Positions 24,805-35,201 of a DNA stretch of 64,000 nucleotides are shown here, piece after piece. Position numbers and translations under genes: made by a program. The DNA comes from Knufia peltigerae (lineage: Eukaryota; Ascomycota; Eurotiomycetes; Chaetothyriales; Trichomeriaceae): the NCBI GenBank assembly GCA_030247855.1, contig JAPDRN010000094.1:1-64000 (forward strand). The letters are read 5' to 3'. Below the pieces are notes generated by a model, which was given only the letters and a program-made list of their open reading frames with translations, had not been told where the DNA came from and ran no database searches. Position 1 is the first letter of the stretch, and each line of letters opens with the position of its first letter.

Positions 24805-26612
24805 ATGCTCATCTTGCGAAATTTCAGCAATAGTTACTGCAGACTATCACTGCCCGGTGTGCGGAATCGAGCAATGTCAATTTCTTGTTGGGGTAGATAC
24901 CTATCCCTCCCCAGTTACACTCCTGATATAGTTCACAGAATCACGCATTCAAGCTGATCAGCTCTTCAACTACTCCAACGGACGTTTCCTCGTGAATGAG
25001 GAGTATGAATTATCAAGAAGACATGTCACCTTCAACGTGGATAATCTCTGTGCATTAGTTTCGTCCCTTCCATCGGTCATGTCTCCAGTTTCCAGCATCG
25101 ACAAGCAAGAAGGCGGCTTTAATAAAGCTCTGATCTTAGCTGCGGCAAATGACAAGCAGGTGGTTGTCAAGATACCATTTCCAGCTCTGGTTCCAGCAAA
25201 ATATAGTGTTGAATCGGAAGTAGCGACACTGAAGTTCGGTACCAATTCCTAAATCTTTTGAAGTACGTCTTTAACATACGAGTCTAACCCAGTTCGAGCA
25301 ATGACTTCAATCCCTGTCCCGGATGTCCTTGCCTGGAACTCTGATCCTTCAAATTCTGTCGGTGCAGAATACATGATTCTCGAAAAATGCCCAGGACGTC
25401 AGTTGCATGCTGTCTGGGGTGAATTGGACGAGTTGCGTCGGTTTGAGCTAGTCAAGACCATTGCTGGTTTCGACGGTCAGTTAGCATCAATTGAATTTCC
25501 GGTGAATGGCAGTCTATATCTACGTACCTCCGGACCGCAAAACTCGGTGGCTTTCCATACGCAAAAAGCCCCCCAAGAAGACTTTTGCGTCGGCCCCGTG
25601 TTTAATGATTCCTGGACGAGAGGCATCAATCCAGCAAGGGAAAAAGAGATGGAAGCTGGACCTTGTAAGTTATCTATTACCTTGTTATAACCTGTACTTC
25701 CGGTTAACAGCCTTAGGGCCTGACCTGTGTTCTTTCGGTTTAGCTCGAGCTCGCCAAGGGGCATGGCATGTAAAGAACACGGAGTACCTGGGTGCACGAG
25801 GGCCATATTTTGGCACTCCAGAGTCACATTTGAAGCTTTTGGAAGTTGCTATGAAGGTCATCCCTATTTTGGCCAGGACTCCTCTCTTGCAACGATATGG
25901 CCGACCCACCCTTTGGCACACGGACTTGCATATGGGGAACATCTTCGTTTCGGAACAGGATCTTACGAAAATCGTCGGTGTGATTGATTGGCAGTTTGTC
26001 TCAATTCTACCAGGATTCACACAGGCAAGGTGGCCAGAGTTTCTTACTCCGCCAGAAGGCTATGAGACAGGCCTAATTGAACCCCAACTCCCTGCTGACT
26101 TTGAGGAAATGGAGCCGGACGAACAAGCCTACGCAATTTCACAGAGAGACCAGGCTTTACAAGCAAAATGTTATGAAGTCGCCCTCGGCCGATGCCACCA
26201 TGACTCGTACTTGGCTCTTACCAGAATCCACGACACCATCCGACGCTTATTTGTTTTATGCGAACGGACGTATAAGGACGGCATAGTGCCGCTGAGAGAT
26301 TGTCTTATTGAGCTTTCTAGTAAATGGGAGAGCCTTCGACTTACGGGAAGCCCTCCTATGACGCTCTCGAAAGGGGAACTAGCGACACACGATATTCAGC
26401 TGGCTGAATATCAAGACTGGGTTAAGCTCCGGAAGTATACGCAAGAGATTTTATGCTCGGATGATGACGGCTGGGTATCACCAGAACTAGATTTCAATAA
26501 GGTCCAGGCGCAGGAAAGAGAACTCTTCGAGCTTTACCTCCAACGGCAAGCGCCAGGCACCTCGGCTGAGGAAGCGAGGGAGCTCTGGTTCTACAACCAA
26601 AGACATCCATAA
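24805..26612 (+). CDS. AIM9-like mitochondrial phosphotransferase (APH family)
   Basis: Four exons: 24805..24892, 24939..25238, 25293..25664 and 25744..26612, giving 542 aa with introns of 46, 54 and 79 nt. The N-terminus is a likely mitochondrial presequence: many Arg, Ser and Asn and no acidic residue in the first 29 positions (MLILRNFSNSYCRLSLPGVR). Then comes the AIM9/APH pattern: LFNYSNGRFLVNEEYEL, EGGFNKALIL, SEVATLKFVRAMTSIPVPDV, AEYMILEKCPG, the catalytic HTDLHMGN, and IDWQ at the metal-binding position. Each splice restores one of these conserved stretches. Family members are aminoglycoside-phosphotransferase-like kinases. Yeast AIM9 affects mitochondrial inheritance, but no substrate is known. 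These genes are often duplicated in filamentous fungi. Confidence 0.88.
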
Positions 26613-27017
26613 AGCTTCAACCAATGCAGATCCAATGTCAAGAGAGCAGAGAAAACATCGCACAATACTATTTTCAGACTCTATACCCCGGACACATCTG
26701 ATAATGTCACTGGTCACTAGGCACTTCGAAATTTTCACGTTTGCCACTCCACGGAATATACGAGGTTCGGTAGGAGGCTAGTGACTCTTGGGATAGATCT
26801 AAGATTCGATTTTCGAAGCAGCATGCAGTCAAAGAACAACCACACTGAGCTCATTCCAATTCGGTAAACTGCGACTGGGGAATTCAATTGGGGTTACAAG
26901 ACTACATTCTCCGAACCGATGACTCATGTCTGGTTACATGCCACAGCCATTACCAACAAATGTCCAACATTTCACAAGCAGAATCCGCAACGAGGATTGG
27001 TCCGCATTATAGGAATC
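26613..27017. other. Intergenic, 3' flank
   Basis: Downstream of the AIM9-like gene and of the small minus-strand frame. I see nothing that can be named. Confidence 0.5.
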
Positions 27018-27245
27018 TCAACCCAGATTATCCTTTGCTTTATTTTCGACCCTGGCCCAAAAAGTGTCGAAAGCAACCTTCTTCTCATCGTCTGGCACAT
27101 TCATGTCCAAGTCCTCATACGCCAAGTTCGCGTCAGCCCCGTTCTTCTTCCTCCAGTCTTTGAGCTTTTGGTTGGTGGCCTGCGAGTTGACCTGGAGATA
27201 CACTCGCTTCTTGCCGTGTTTCACCTCCCCAGCAACTTGAGCCAT
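27018..27245 (-). CDS. Possible small protein, 75 aa, unknown
   Basis: An intact ATG-to-stop frame. The product is hydrophilic and lysine-rich with a balanced amino-acid mix (VKHGKKRVYLQVNSQ, KLKDWRKKNGAD, EDLDMNVPDDEKKVAFDTFW). Codons prefer C or G at the third position (AAG, AAC, GAC), as in the real genes nearby and unlike the shadow frames. No signal peptide, membrane segment or known domain is visible. I do not recognise it. It could be a small conserved fungal gene, one exon of a longer gene, or a remnant. There is no adjacent exon I can join to it. Confidence 0.45.
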   Translation of the reverse strand: MAQVAGEVKHGKKRVYLQVNSQATNQKLKDWRKKNGADANLAYEDLDMNVPDDEKKVAFDTFWARVENKAKDNLG

Positions 27246-28190
27246 TCCCTATCTCACACAGCCTCCAAACGAGCATCTCTGCGGTTGGCCGTCCCTGAGA
27301 CCGGCCAAGCCCAGGGGCTTTGGCCAGCACTTTCTGACTTTCAGAAACCGGTGAGGCCACTAGTCGCATATTTTCTCATAATCCTGCGAAGTGATGTGTT
27401 GCTATAGGATAAAACAAAGGGCGCAGCGTAGACCGAATCCGCGACCTAGATATCTCAAATCAACTATGACATCGAATTGAAAGACTGAGGCAAGCGCTTG
27501 CGGCAGGGTATGACTGACATTGACACTTTCGACAATACCAGCAAGCTGGGTCACGTAATGCTCAAGCAGACGAATCCTGTGGGCCCGACAAGCGCTCAGC
27601 AGGACAGGGCAGCCGCCGAACTAATTTTATCTTGACGCCTACTAGATATTCCGTATACCAAAGGACAACGTTGCGTTCGAGATATGAGTTTTTGACCGTA
27701 TACTGACGTCTCTCTGGGCTAATGGCTGCTCTGACAGAGGGTCTATTATCTAGATCTGGGCGGATGAACCAAGATGGTATTTCCCTAAACAGTCCAAGGC
27801 GCGCAGGATCATCTGGACGATGAGCGTTGTGTCGGTCGCAGAAAAAGGAATGGGCACTATGACAGGCATATGGACTATGCTGTCCTAGATAGTATCATGG
27901 CCAAAGATGTTCCTCGTTCACATTCTTGAATCTTGCAGTTCAAGTTTCCCAGTGCCACAGCTATGTATGGTTTAGGTGGAGAATCCATCACGTGATGCGG
28001 AGTAATCGCTAGGGCTATGGGGAAATCGCGTAAATGGAGCGCATGGCACCTGCTGCTAATTGTGTGTTTGCACGATCAGCTACGCGCAATTTCTCGGCCA
28101 GGTCTTGCTGCAAACCCAATATCTCCCAAACAGAGCATACCGAGCATCTTCGACTTCGAGGACTACCGGGGTGGTATTGGTATTGTCAAG
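27246..28190. other. Intergenic, promoter side of HP1
   Basis: No gene seen. It should hold the HP1 promoter and any promoter of the 75-codon frame. No named element is visible. Confidence 0.5.
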
Positions 28191-29070
28191 ATGCCTCGAC
28201 CACTGTCTGGAGATGGTAAGTTTTGACCCTTAACTTCCTTCAGCACTAGAATTGACGCACGCTCTGCTCGTGAGTCGCATGACACTCTTGCACGCGTATA
28301 CTGACGAAAGCTTTCCAGATGACGGTTTCTCCGACGGTGGCAGTGAAGTCGCCGACATCAGCCACGGCACACCTCCCGCAGACAAAAAATCCAAAACACA
28401 GCTCAATGGTGAACTTCACGATGAGGTCGAGAAAGGTTCCTCCCGCGCGCAAAGCGACGACGGCAGCGAAGCCAGTGATGATGATGACGAAGAAGGCGAG
28501 GAAGAGTACGTCGTGGAGGCGATACAGAGCCACCGAACCAGGAAAGGTGTCATAGAGTACCACATCAAATGGGTCGGGTACGACGAGGCGGAGAACACGT
28601 GGGAGCCTAAGGAAAACCTGATGCCGTCAGTCTATATTCTATTTTGAGAGGCGATTGCTGGGTTCCATCATCGGAAGTTGCTGACAGAAGAGTCTCTTCT
28701 CAGGCATGCACGAATCATGCTGCAAGAATACCACAAAAGCATTGGCGGGGTCCCGAGCGCGAGTACCGTCAAGAGGACGAAATCCAGACAATCACTCAAA
28801 CCTCAAGCGTCACAAGAACAACCACAGCGCAAGAGACAGAAGAGAAGCGCCGGCGAGTCCAACAACGAACAAGAATGGACACCGTCGGCAAAGGACTGGG
28901 AACCTCAAGTTGACAAGATTGAAACCGTCGAGCGCAACGAAGCCGGGACACTCGTGGCGTACATTCTGTTTAAAAATGGCAAAAAGTCAAAAGTCACAAT
29001 GGACAAAGTCTATCAGCATTGCCCTATACCTATGCTCAGATTCTACGAGGACCATCTCAAGTTTAAGTAA
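28191..29070 (+). CDS. hepA: Heterochromatin protein 1 (HP1/Swi6/HepA type)
   Basis: Three exons: 28191..28215, 28319..28625 and 28704..29070, giving 232 aa. The acidic N-terminus (DDDDEEGEEE) leads into a chromodomain at about 71-121. It has the full aromatic cage for methylated H3K9: Tyr72 (EYVVEAI), Trp93 and Tyr96 (IKWVGY), then ENTWEPKENLM. The second splice joins NLMP to HARIMLQEYHKSIGG, completing the chromodomain helix. A basic hinge (QRKRQKR) follows, then a chromoshadow domain (about 165-232; WEPQVDKIETVE, AYILFKNGKKSKV, CPIPMLRFYEDHL) for dimerisation. HP1 maintains heterochromatin and silencing. The stop codon lies inside a consensus donor (GTAAGT), so a last intron 29067..29121 may exist; it would change only the final residue. 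It is convergent with RAP1. Confidence 0.93.
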
Positions 29071-30381
29071 GTCCCTGGACTGCTTCTTCTGGATGATCTA
29101 TAGCTGAACTGACATATATAGCTAGCTGAGCCCCCGGTCCCGATTTGGTCCTGTCTTGACCGGTTCTGCCCCCTACATAATGTACATCAAATGCTCCGAG
29201 ACTTTTGCGAACAAGGGTGAAGGAAAGGTTTCTATGATATTTCTTATTGACTTTTGGGCTGGTGCTGCTGCTGCTCCTCTGATATTTTTGGGCAAAGTAG
29301 GTTTGTTACGCATGGCGCTGGGGTCGTACAAAAAGGAAGGAAGGGAGGCAGGCAGGCAGGCAGTGATGGTGGATCTTCAGTCCCCATTGAGACGTGTGCG
29401 CGACGTTGATTAACATCGGAGGGCTTGGAGATCAATCTTCTTCCAACATGCGCCCATGAACAGAGACTGTGGCTGGGAAAAGGTCTCCTTTTCGACAAGC
29501 GGTTCTTCAGGGGCCGCAAGACCCGCGGCTGCTGGGGTTAGAGTGCTCTGGATTGTCGATAACTCGAGCCCCCTGATGCTGATTCTCCTCGGGCAGGCAT
29601 ATCTCTGGCCAGGAGAAACTGCTCGAGCTTGGAACCTCTGACTGCAACAAAATCGAGAAAGCAGCAGATCTCGTCCAGCAAGAGTGTGCCTCGGGTAGAT
29701 AAAATGCCAGACCATACTAGAGCCAGACTCCCTCGAGGGGTCTTATACTCTCCGTAATGATAAAGAGAAAGACGAGATGAAGAAAAGATGAAATTCGAGA
29801 ATGATCCGAATCACGCACACCGCAGCGCATCTGGGAATCCAAAACTGCAACTCGATGCTCTTCGTCGGAAGGACTGTGATTGATACTCTTTATATCCTTT
29901 CACAGGTTGGTTTAGAAAGGCCTGGCTGAAGTGGTAGGAGTACAAAAGTCCATGTCGCCATTTTCTCGCGTTCATGCGCCATCTTATTGGAGAAGTGTAA
30001 CCGAGTATATACTCCGTGTACCTCCTGAGGGACAAACTACTCGGGGTATCTTTTTCACCATACAAGTCCTCGAATAAACCGCAAGCCAAGAAGAAAAGAA
30101 TCCGTGATATCATCCGTCATATCGTCATGTCTTTCCTTTCCTTTCCACCCCCTCCCCTTCCTCCTTTGGAAAGAAACTTCTCGAGTGTCGTGACGGTGGG
30201 ACGGATGCCAAACCTTGAATGAATCTCGAAGCCCACATCGATGAGGGTCGCCCTTTTCTCCGCCATGTCGGCCAGGCAAAGTACCCTGTGCACATGAACA
30301 TTTTCTCCACGATCGGCGAGCCACGTTTTCTCTCCAGGATTTGCGCCGCCAACATCTCTAGAGGTCCGCCACGCTTCCCCT
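29071..30381. other. Convergent intergenic between HP1 and RAP1
   Basis: About 1.3 kb holding the 3' ends of two convergent genes. It includes a short GGCA tandem repeat (about 29347-29361) and a TACTCCGTG near-match to the dispersed 9-mer at about 30009. No coding region is supported. Confidence 0.5.
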
Positions 30382-33300
30382 TCAGACTTCGAATTCCTTG
30401 AGATACCGTAGGCGTCTCGCACAGGCATCCTGGCCGTGCTTGTCCACGACTCGTCGCCTCTGACCGGCGTCGGCGGACTTGAGCGACTCGTCGTCTCCAT
30501 CGGTCCATACACCCGGCACGTTCGAGGGTGGCTCGAGGTCAGTCTTGGAAGGGCGTCGCCTCCCAAACCGATCCGCCGAAACGCGCTGCCTCTTCCGCCG
30601 CCACCGATCGAGGAAGTATTCGACCATCTGTTCGGTTTTGGGCCCGTATTCTTGGGTCGTGCAGTGCGCCGCTTGGAGCAGAAACGCATCAGGGACGTTG
30701 GGGATTCGCCCCTTCTGACGTCTGCACCACGTATCGATCAGAAATTCGCCAGGGCGGACGTCGTTTTCGAGATCTCGCCGATAAGCTGCGCCACCACCAC
30801 CACCACCATCATCGTCGTCGTCAAGTAGTTCAGTACCGCCGGTGGATGCTTCATCAGCAGCACCACCGCCACCGACATCTGCTGCGGGGTCGGGACCTAG
30901 AATGCTGTCCCAACCACCTTCGGGCTCGACCACCTCGAGATACGCAGACACGTCCTCGTCAATGTCCGTCTGGCCGAATAGCGCCGGTGTGGAGAGTCGC
31001 CGACTCGGCTTCTTACGCTTTCGTGGTTGCTCCGGCGCTGTTTCATATTCTTCCATCGTGTCTCGACCCGTATGGTACGAACCCAAAGCGTCCCTTTGTG
31101 AATCTTCGTGACCTGGCGCGCCGTAGGGACTCGACCTTTCCATCTCGTCATCAGATTCTTCTCGAACCTCGTGATAGGGTTCACTCTTGGTGGGCGAAAA
31201 TTGTTCTTCATCGCCAATCAGGCTGACCCTCAGAGGACTCGTCATGCCATCATCGTTCCCACCCTCTGATATAGCTTCCTCCTCTTCTCGAAGCGTACTA
31301 AGTCCTCCCATTACTTCTAGTTCCTCGTCGCCATTGTCATCTTGTGCCACGAATAGACGCGAGAAGCCCTCAGGAAGTGGCAAGGGTGAATCCCGTGAAT
31401 TACTCCGAGGCGGCAAAGGGGGAGAATTCAATATCACATCTGTCTCTGTAGAGCTGTGAACCACCGGTGGGTCACGAGGAGGACCTCTGTCCGTGCTGAG
31501 GGAGGAGTTCTGCTGAATATCGAGATTGTCCGGTCCATCATGCAGGCGTGGTCTGTCACGGTTACTGGAGGTTATAAAGCTGAACGAGGGCGCAGTATTT
31601 GTTGGCCTTCCGTCCTTTCTTCTCGTATGCTCCTCAGAATTTGTCTGAACCTTCTCCTGTTGGGTTTCGTCAATTGACAGTCCATGAATCTGCGAAAAGG
31701 ATTGGGTATTGCTTTGGTTGCTAGTTCCATTGGTGCTCTGGGTGGATTGTGACTGGGAGCCGCGGCCAGGTCCCGTGCTTCGTTTCCTGGCCTCGTTTGG
31801 TCCTGGAGCTCTGATCAATGTTGGAGACTCTGGCTGAAAAGAAGGAGATCTCATGTCGCGTTGTAGTCGCAGGGTTTTCGATGCATCGCCTGCAAAATTG
31901 CTCACGTCCGCAGGGAAGATTTTCGGAGATACTTTGATAGAGGCGACAATAGGGGTAATTGAAAGTTTTTGAGGAGAAGTACGGGAGGGCGTCTGCAGGC
32001 CAGACGGATCTGGGGTTCGATCATCCTCCGGGGCATTCTGGTTCACCAGGCCCATGGTTGAAGGTCTTGGAACTCCATGGGTCCTCAAAAAGACCGCACA
32101 TGGGTTGCACAAAAGTCGTCCCTTCGTGTCGCGATGCCATTTCCGCGCGTCCATCGTGTAGCAGTTGGCGCACCTGCTTGGGTCTTCATCCGAGTCCTGG
32201 TCCTGGTACTTGTTCATGCCCGCGTCGCCGTCAGCGGGCTGATCATCTTCGCCATCGTTATCGTCATTATCACCGCCAGATGAGGTGTTCTCCTCCCGTA
32301 TGGACATGTAGGGTGCGATTTGATCCATCGCCACTTGCTCTATCCTGCAGTAGTCTGGCAAAACGCGATACTCGAACCAATGTTTCCACTGTTTGGCGGT
32401 ATGGTGCTTATAATCTTCTGACGATGCCATTTGTCTCCATACATCATCGAATTCCTCGAGACCCATATGACTCAATTTCGGGACCAATCTGTAAAGCGGA
32501 AGAGAGTCTGCTTTGGAAAATGGACCTCGAATATCATCCAAAAATCGCTTCTCGTTTTCCGTGTGGAGTTCCTCGTCTTCAAGATGATCCTGAGTACTCC
32601 CGTTGCGCCCGCTTCTCTGGGACTGTTCGTTGTCCAACACGTCGTTTTGGGCCGCTGCGTCATCCCGGTTCGATGATGGCCGTGCGCGGCCAATCGAGAT
32701 GGCAGTGGTATGCAGTTCAGGGCTCGCGAGTCTTCTTGGAGCCTCGGATGATTGTCGAGGCTGCTCTTCAGAGGCCGCGTCGTCTTGGACCGTTACCAGC
32801 TTTCTCTTCCTAGGTAGCAATGCAGTCCTGGTTGAGCGATCTGGCTCTGGTCTGTGTCCGGGGCTGTCAGGTAGAATCAGGGCTGGTCGAGGTTCTTCTT
32901 CTGGGAGAGAATATCTTTCTTGCTGCTCTGGCTCTGCGCGCTTCGTCACCTGTCTCTTCTGAAATCGGGTGGCCTTCAACCATCTATCTCGCCAACTCTG
33001 GTAGGTGTGACGTGGATTGACCTGCTCAATTTGTTTGTAGATTTCGTTTCCCTTGTATGCTCCTCCACTATCCTCAAAAGGCTTCATCCAATTCCACAAA
33101 AACTGATCGTCTTCTTCCGTGTAGGGCACTCTCGAACCTTTAGGAGCGGTGGTAGTGCTCCCGACTGGTCTCGCGACTCTTGTGGCAACTCCGACAGCAT
33201 GATCTGCAAGATTTTCCAGCTGTCCACGCCTAATGGACAACTCGACATATCGATAGGAATACGCTCCGACGGGCTGATTTTTTCGAGTATGGTCGACAAG

Positions 33301-33525
33301 TTTGATATCTGCATTGGTGTCTACGTTGACGATAACGGCACCGTTGGCTCGGGCGTTCTCGATGAGCCACTTGCGTTGAGGAACCGAGTGCGAGAACCAT
33401 AGTTTTTGGCCGGCGAACAAAGTGAGGCTCTCGTTGTTGTTGTTGTTGTTGTTGTCCTCGTGGTCATCGGCATCGGTAACATCTTTGCCGCGGTTCACAT
33501 TACTGTATACGATATGCGACGACAT
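30382..33525 (-). CDS. rap1: RAP1-type telomere protein with GATA-like zinc finger
   Basis: A single uninterrupted frame of 1047 aa. Domains in order: a BRCT-like N-terminus (about 35-115; LFAGQKLWFSHSVPQRKWLI); a Rap1 Myb domain (134-185; PYTEEDDQFLWNWMKP to YQSWRDRWLK); a second Myb-like helical segment (326-400; FLDDIRGPF to YCRIEQVA). Then a GATA-type finger at 452-488: CANC, 17 residues, CNPC, followed by HGVPRP. A long disordered acidic and Ser-rich section follows. Last is the RAP1 C-terminal (RCT) region, about 955-1047 (PNVPDAFLLQAAHC; GVWTDGDDESLKS; KHGQDACARRLRYLKEFEV). BRCT-Myb-RCT is the RAP1 order; it binds shelterin partners at telomeres and affects silencing. The GATA-like finger is not part of the RAP1 architecture I know from yeasts or animals. 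The finger codons lie at 32062-32172. Confidence 0.9.
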   Translation of the reverse strand: MSSHIVYSNVNRGKDVTDADDHEDNNNNNNNESLTLFAGQKLWFSHSVPQRKWLIENARANGAVIVNVDTNADIKLVDHTRKNQPVGAYSYRYVELSIRRGQLENLADHAVGVATRVARPVGSTTTAPKGSRVPYTEEDDQFLWNWMKPFEDSGGAYKGNEIYKQIEQVNPRHTYQSWRDRWLKATRFQKRQVTKRAEPEQQERYSLPEEEPRPALILPDSPGHRPEPDRSTRTALLPRKRKLVTVQDDAASEEQPRQSSEAPRRLASPELHTTAISIGRARPSSNRDDAAAQNDVLDNEQSQRSGRNGSTQDHLEDEELHTENEKRFLDDIRGPFSKADSLPLYRLVPKLSHMGLEEFDDVWRQMASSEDYKHHTAKQWKHWFEYRVLPDYCRIEQVAMDQIAPYMSIREENTSSGGDNDDNDGEDDQPADGDAGMNKYQDQDSDEDPSRCANCYTMDARKWHRDTKGRLLCNPCAVFLRTHGVPRPSTMGLVNQNAPEDDRTPDPSGLQTPSRTSPQKLSITPIVASIKVSPKIFPADVSNFAGDASKTLRLQRDMRSPSFQPESPTLIRAPGPNEARKRSTGPGRGSQSQSTQSTNGTSNQSNTQSFSQIHGLSIDETQQEKVQTNSEEHTRRKDGRPTNTAPSFSFITSSNRDRPRLHDGPDNLDIQQNSSLSTDRGPPRDPPVVHSSTETDVILNSPPLPPRSNSRDSPLPLPEGFSRLFVAQDDNGDEELEVMGGLSTLREEEEAISEGGNDDGMTSPLRVSLIGDEEQFSPTKSEPYHEVREESDDEMERSSPYGAPGHEDSQRDALGSYHTGRDTMEEYETAPEQPRKRKKPSRRLSTPALFGQTDIDEDVSAYLEVVEPEGGWDSILGPDPAADVGGGGAADEASTGGTELLDDDDDGGGGGGAAYRRDLENDVRPGEFLIDTWCRRQKGRIPNVPDAFLLQAAHCTTQEYGPKTEQMVEYFLDRWRRKRQRVSADRFGRRRPSKTDLEPPSNVPGVWTDGDDESLKSADAGQRRRVVDKHGQDACARRLRYLKEFEV
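33433..33455. repeat. (GTT)n repeat coding poly-Asn in RAP1
   Basis: A trinucleotide repeat coding seven asparagines (residues 25-31) on the minus strand, just before the BRCT-like domain. It probably varies in length between strains. Confidence 0.9.
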
Positions 33526-34593
33526 CTTGACATCTTGTGACCCTGGGCATCGTTGGGTTTACAGTGTGTTCGTGGTCATGAACATCATTTGCGGGGTTTT
33601 TGAGCGCGCAGTCAACAATGGGTACAAAGGGTCACGGATATCGCGTCGGCACGTGACTTGCATTCCCCCGTAGAAGATCCAGATAAGGAAGACGGACTAC
33701 GATCACGTGAGTACCTTCAGTACTCTTCCCACACTTCTCCGAACAGTCTCCGTATACCAGAGTATGGCGCAATAATGATCAGTTCTCTAACCCACTGGGG
33801 CCGAGGTGCGTCCATACTGACCACTTGTACGGAGTAATGAAAGGTGACTTGTAAGCCGCGGAATCGAGCGCATCCGATCGGAATCCAAAGCATGTGGGGG
33901 AAAAAGAGGCCGGGACAAAGAAGGCAACTTCGGGGCAAGAAATCCTGGGATAGTAAAAAAAACTCCCGTCCTCACGTTCCCTTTGTAAAGGGCCTTTTCC
34001 GATTCGTGGTGCCGATGAGCTGTCTTGTCGTCGAAGAGTGGTGCCGCCTTCGACACCTAGGTAGTGCCCGCGGAAGGCCCCACGCCTAGAGAAGTGCTCT
34101 TCCTAAGTATTCTCGTGATGGACCTGCGCGAATCGTAGCAACTATTATGGGGGGATAAGCAGGTGAAAGCTGGTCAGCGCACGCGGTTCCCAGGCCTCGT
34201 TCTCCCCCCCCCAGTGCTAGCCGGGTCCCTGATCGGGCATCTGCACCACCCTTATTGGTCGGCCGTTGCTGTAGCAGGGGGTGGGAAACGCACCCCTACC
34301 GAACACACCCCGTAAAGATCGAAGACAGACCGAAGAAGACAGAACAGACGGACCACCAAGAGACAGGGAACCAACAAGGTGCCATCTGATTAATTTATTA
34401 TTTTGTTTCCGTTCTGGCATCTTCCTCTCCATCAACCCTTTTCCCGTCTTTCCCATCAAACTATCGCAATCGACAACATCCTTCCTCGAACCTCATCTCT
34501 CCCTCCTTCCCACATTGTTCGCCATCACCATCTCGAGCTGCCAAACTTTGTCCGTTTTCACCGCCAATTCTCCCTCTCAAATCATCATCAACC
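33526..34593. promoter_or_regulatory. Divergent promoter region, RAP1 and cytochrome b5
   Basis: About 1.07 kb between divergent start codons. It contains an exact TACGGAGTA at 33828-33836. An ATTGG (CCAAT on the minus strand) lies at 34254-34258, about 340 bases before the cytochrome b5 ATG. A pyrimidine-rich leader (about 34420-34593) ends in AACC before that ATG. CCAAT boxes bind the HAP complex, which in fungi controls heme-related genes; applying that here is inference. Confidence 0.5.
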
Positions 34594-35201
34594 ATGTCTT
34601 CACAACTCACCTACGCCGAGGTGTCCAAACACAACAGCAAGAAAGATTTGTACATTGTTGTCCACGACAAGGTCTACAACGCCTCTACCTTTGTCGACGA
34701 GCATCCGTAAGTCTCATTTCCCATCCATCCACCCATCCATCTTCAACTGGCCCCCCGAGACTGAACCAGCATCTTTCCTTCCCCCACCCTATCTCTAATT
34801 TGCCCCACATTGGGACAAGTTGAGAGATCTAGGAATATGGGCGTTTGGCCATCCACGTGGAAAGTGATCAAAGTCCGGAACTGACATTGCGTTTTGTATA
34901 CAGCGGCGGTGAAGAAGTCCTCCTCGACGTCGGCGGTCAAGACGCAACCGAAGCCTTTGAAGATGTCGGCCACTCAGACGAAGCACGTGAAATCCTGGAG
35001 GGTCTCTTGGTCGGCGACCTGAAGCGAGTCCCTGGCGACCCTGCCCCCAAGATCGGTTCTACGGACAAGGTCTCAGCCGGCCCCGGTGGAAGGTCAGACG
35101 CTGGCACCGGAATGGGAATCGCCATGTACATTGTCCTCCTCGCGGGTGCGGCCGCCGCCTACTTCGGATACACATATATGCAAAGCCAAGAGAGCAAGTA
35201 A
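34594..35201 (+). CDS. Cytochrome b5, membrane-anchored
   Basis: Two exons: 34594..34706 and 34904..35201 (197-nt intron), giving 136 aa. The heme domain has LTYAEVSKHNSKKDLY, VYNASTFVDEHPGG and the second ligand in EDVGHSDEA. His37 and His61 are the expected axial heme ligands. The intron falls inside the HPGG motif, and only this splice restores it. After a Pro/Gly linker, a C-terminal membrane anchor (about 111-128; IAMYIVLLAGAAAAYFGYTY) ends in a short polar tail, the layout of tail-anchored ER cytochrome b5. It passes electrons to desaturases, sterol enzymes and some P450s. Confidence 0.96.
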
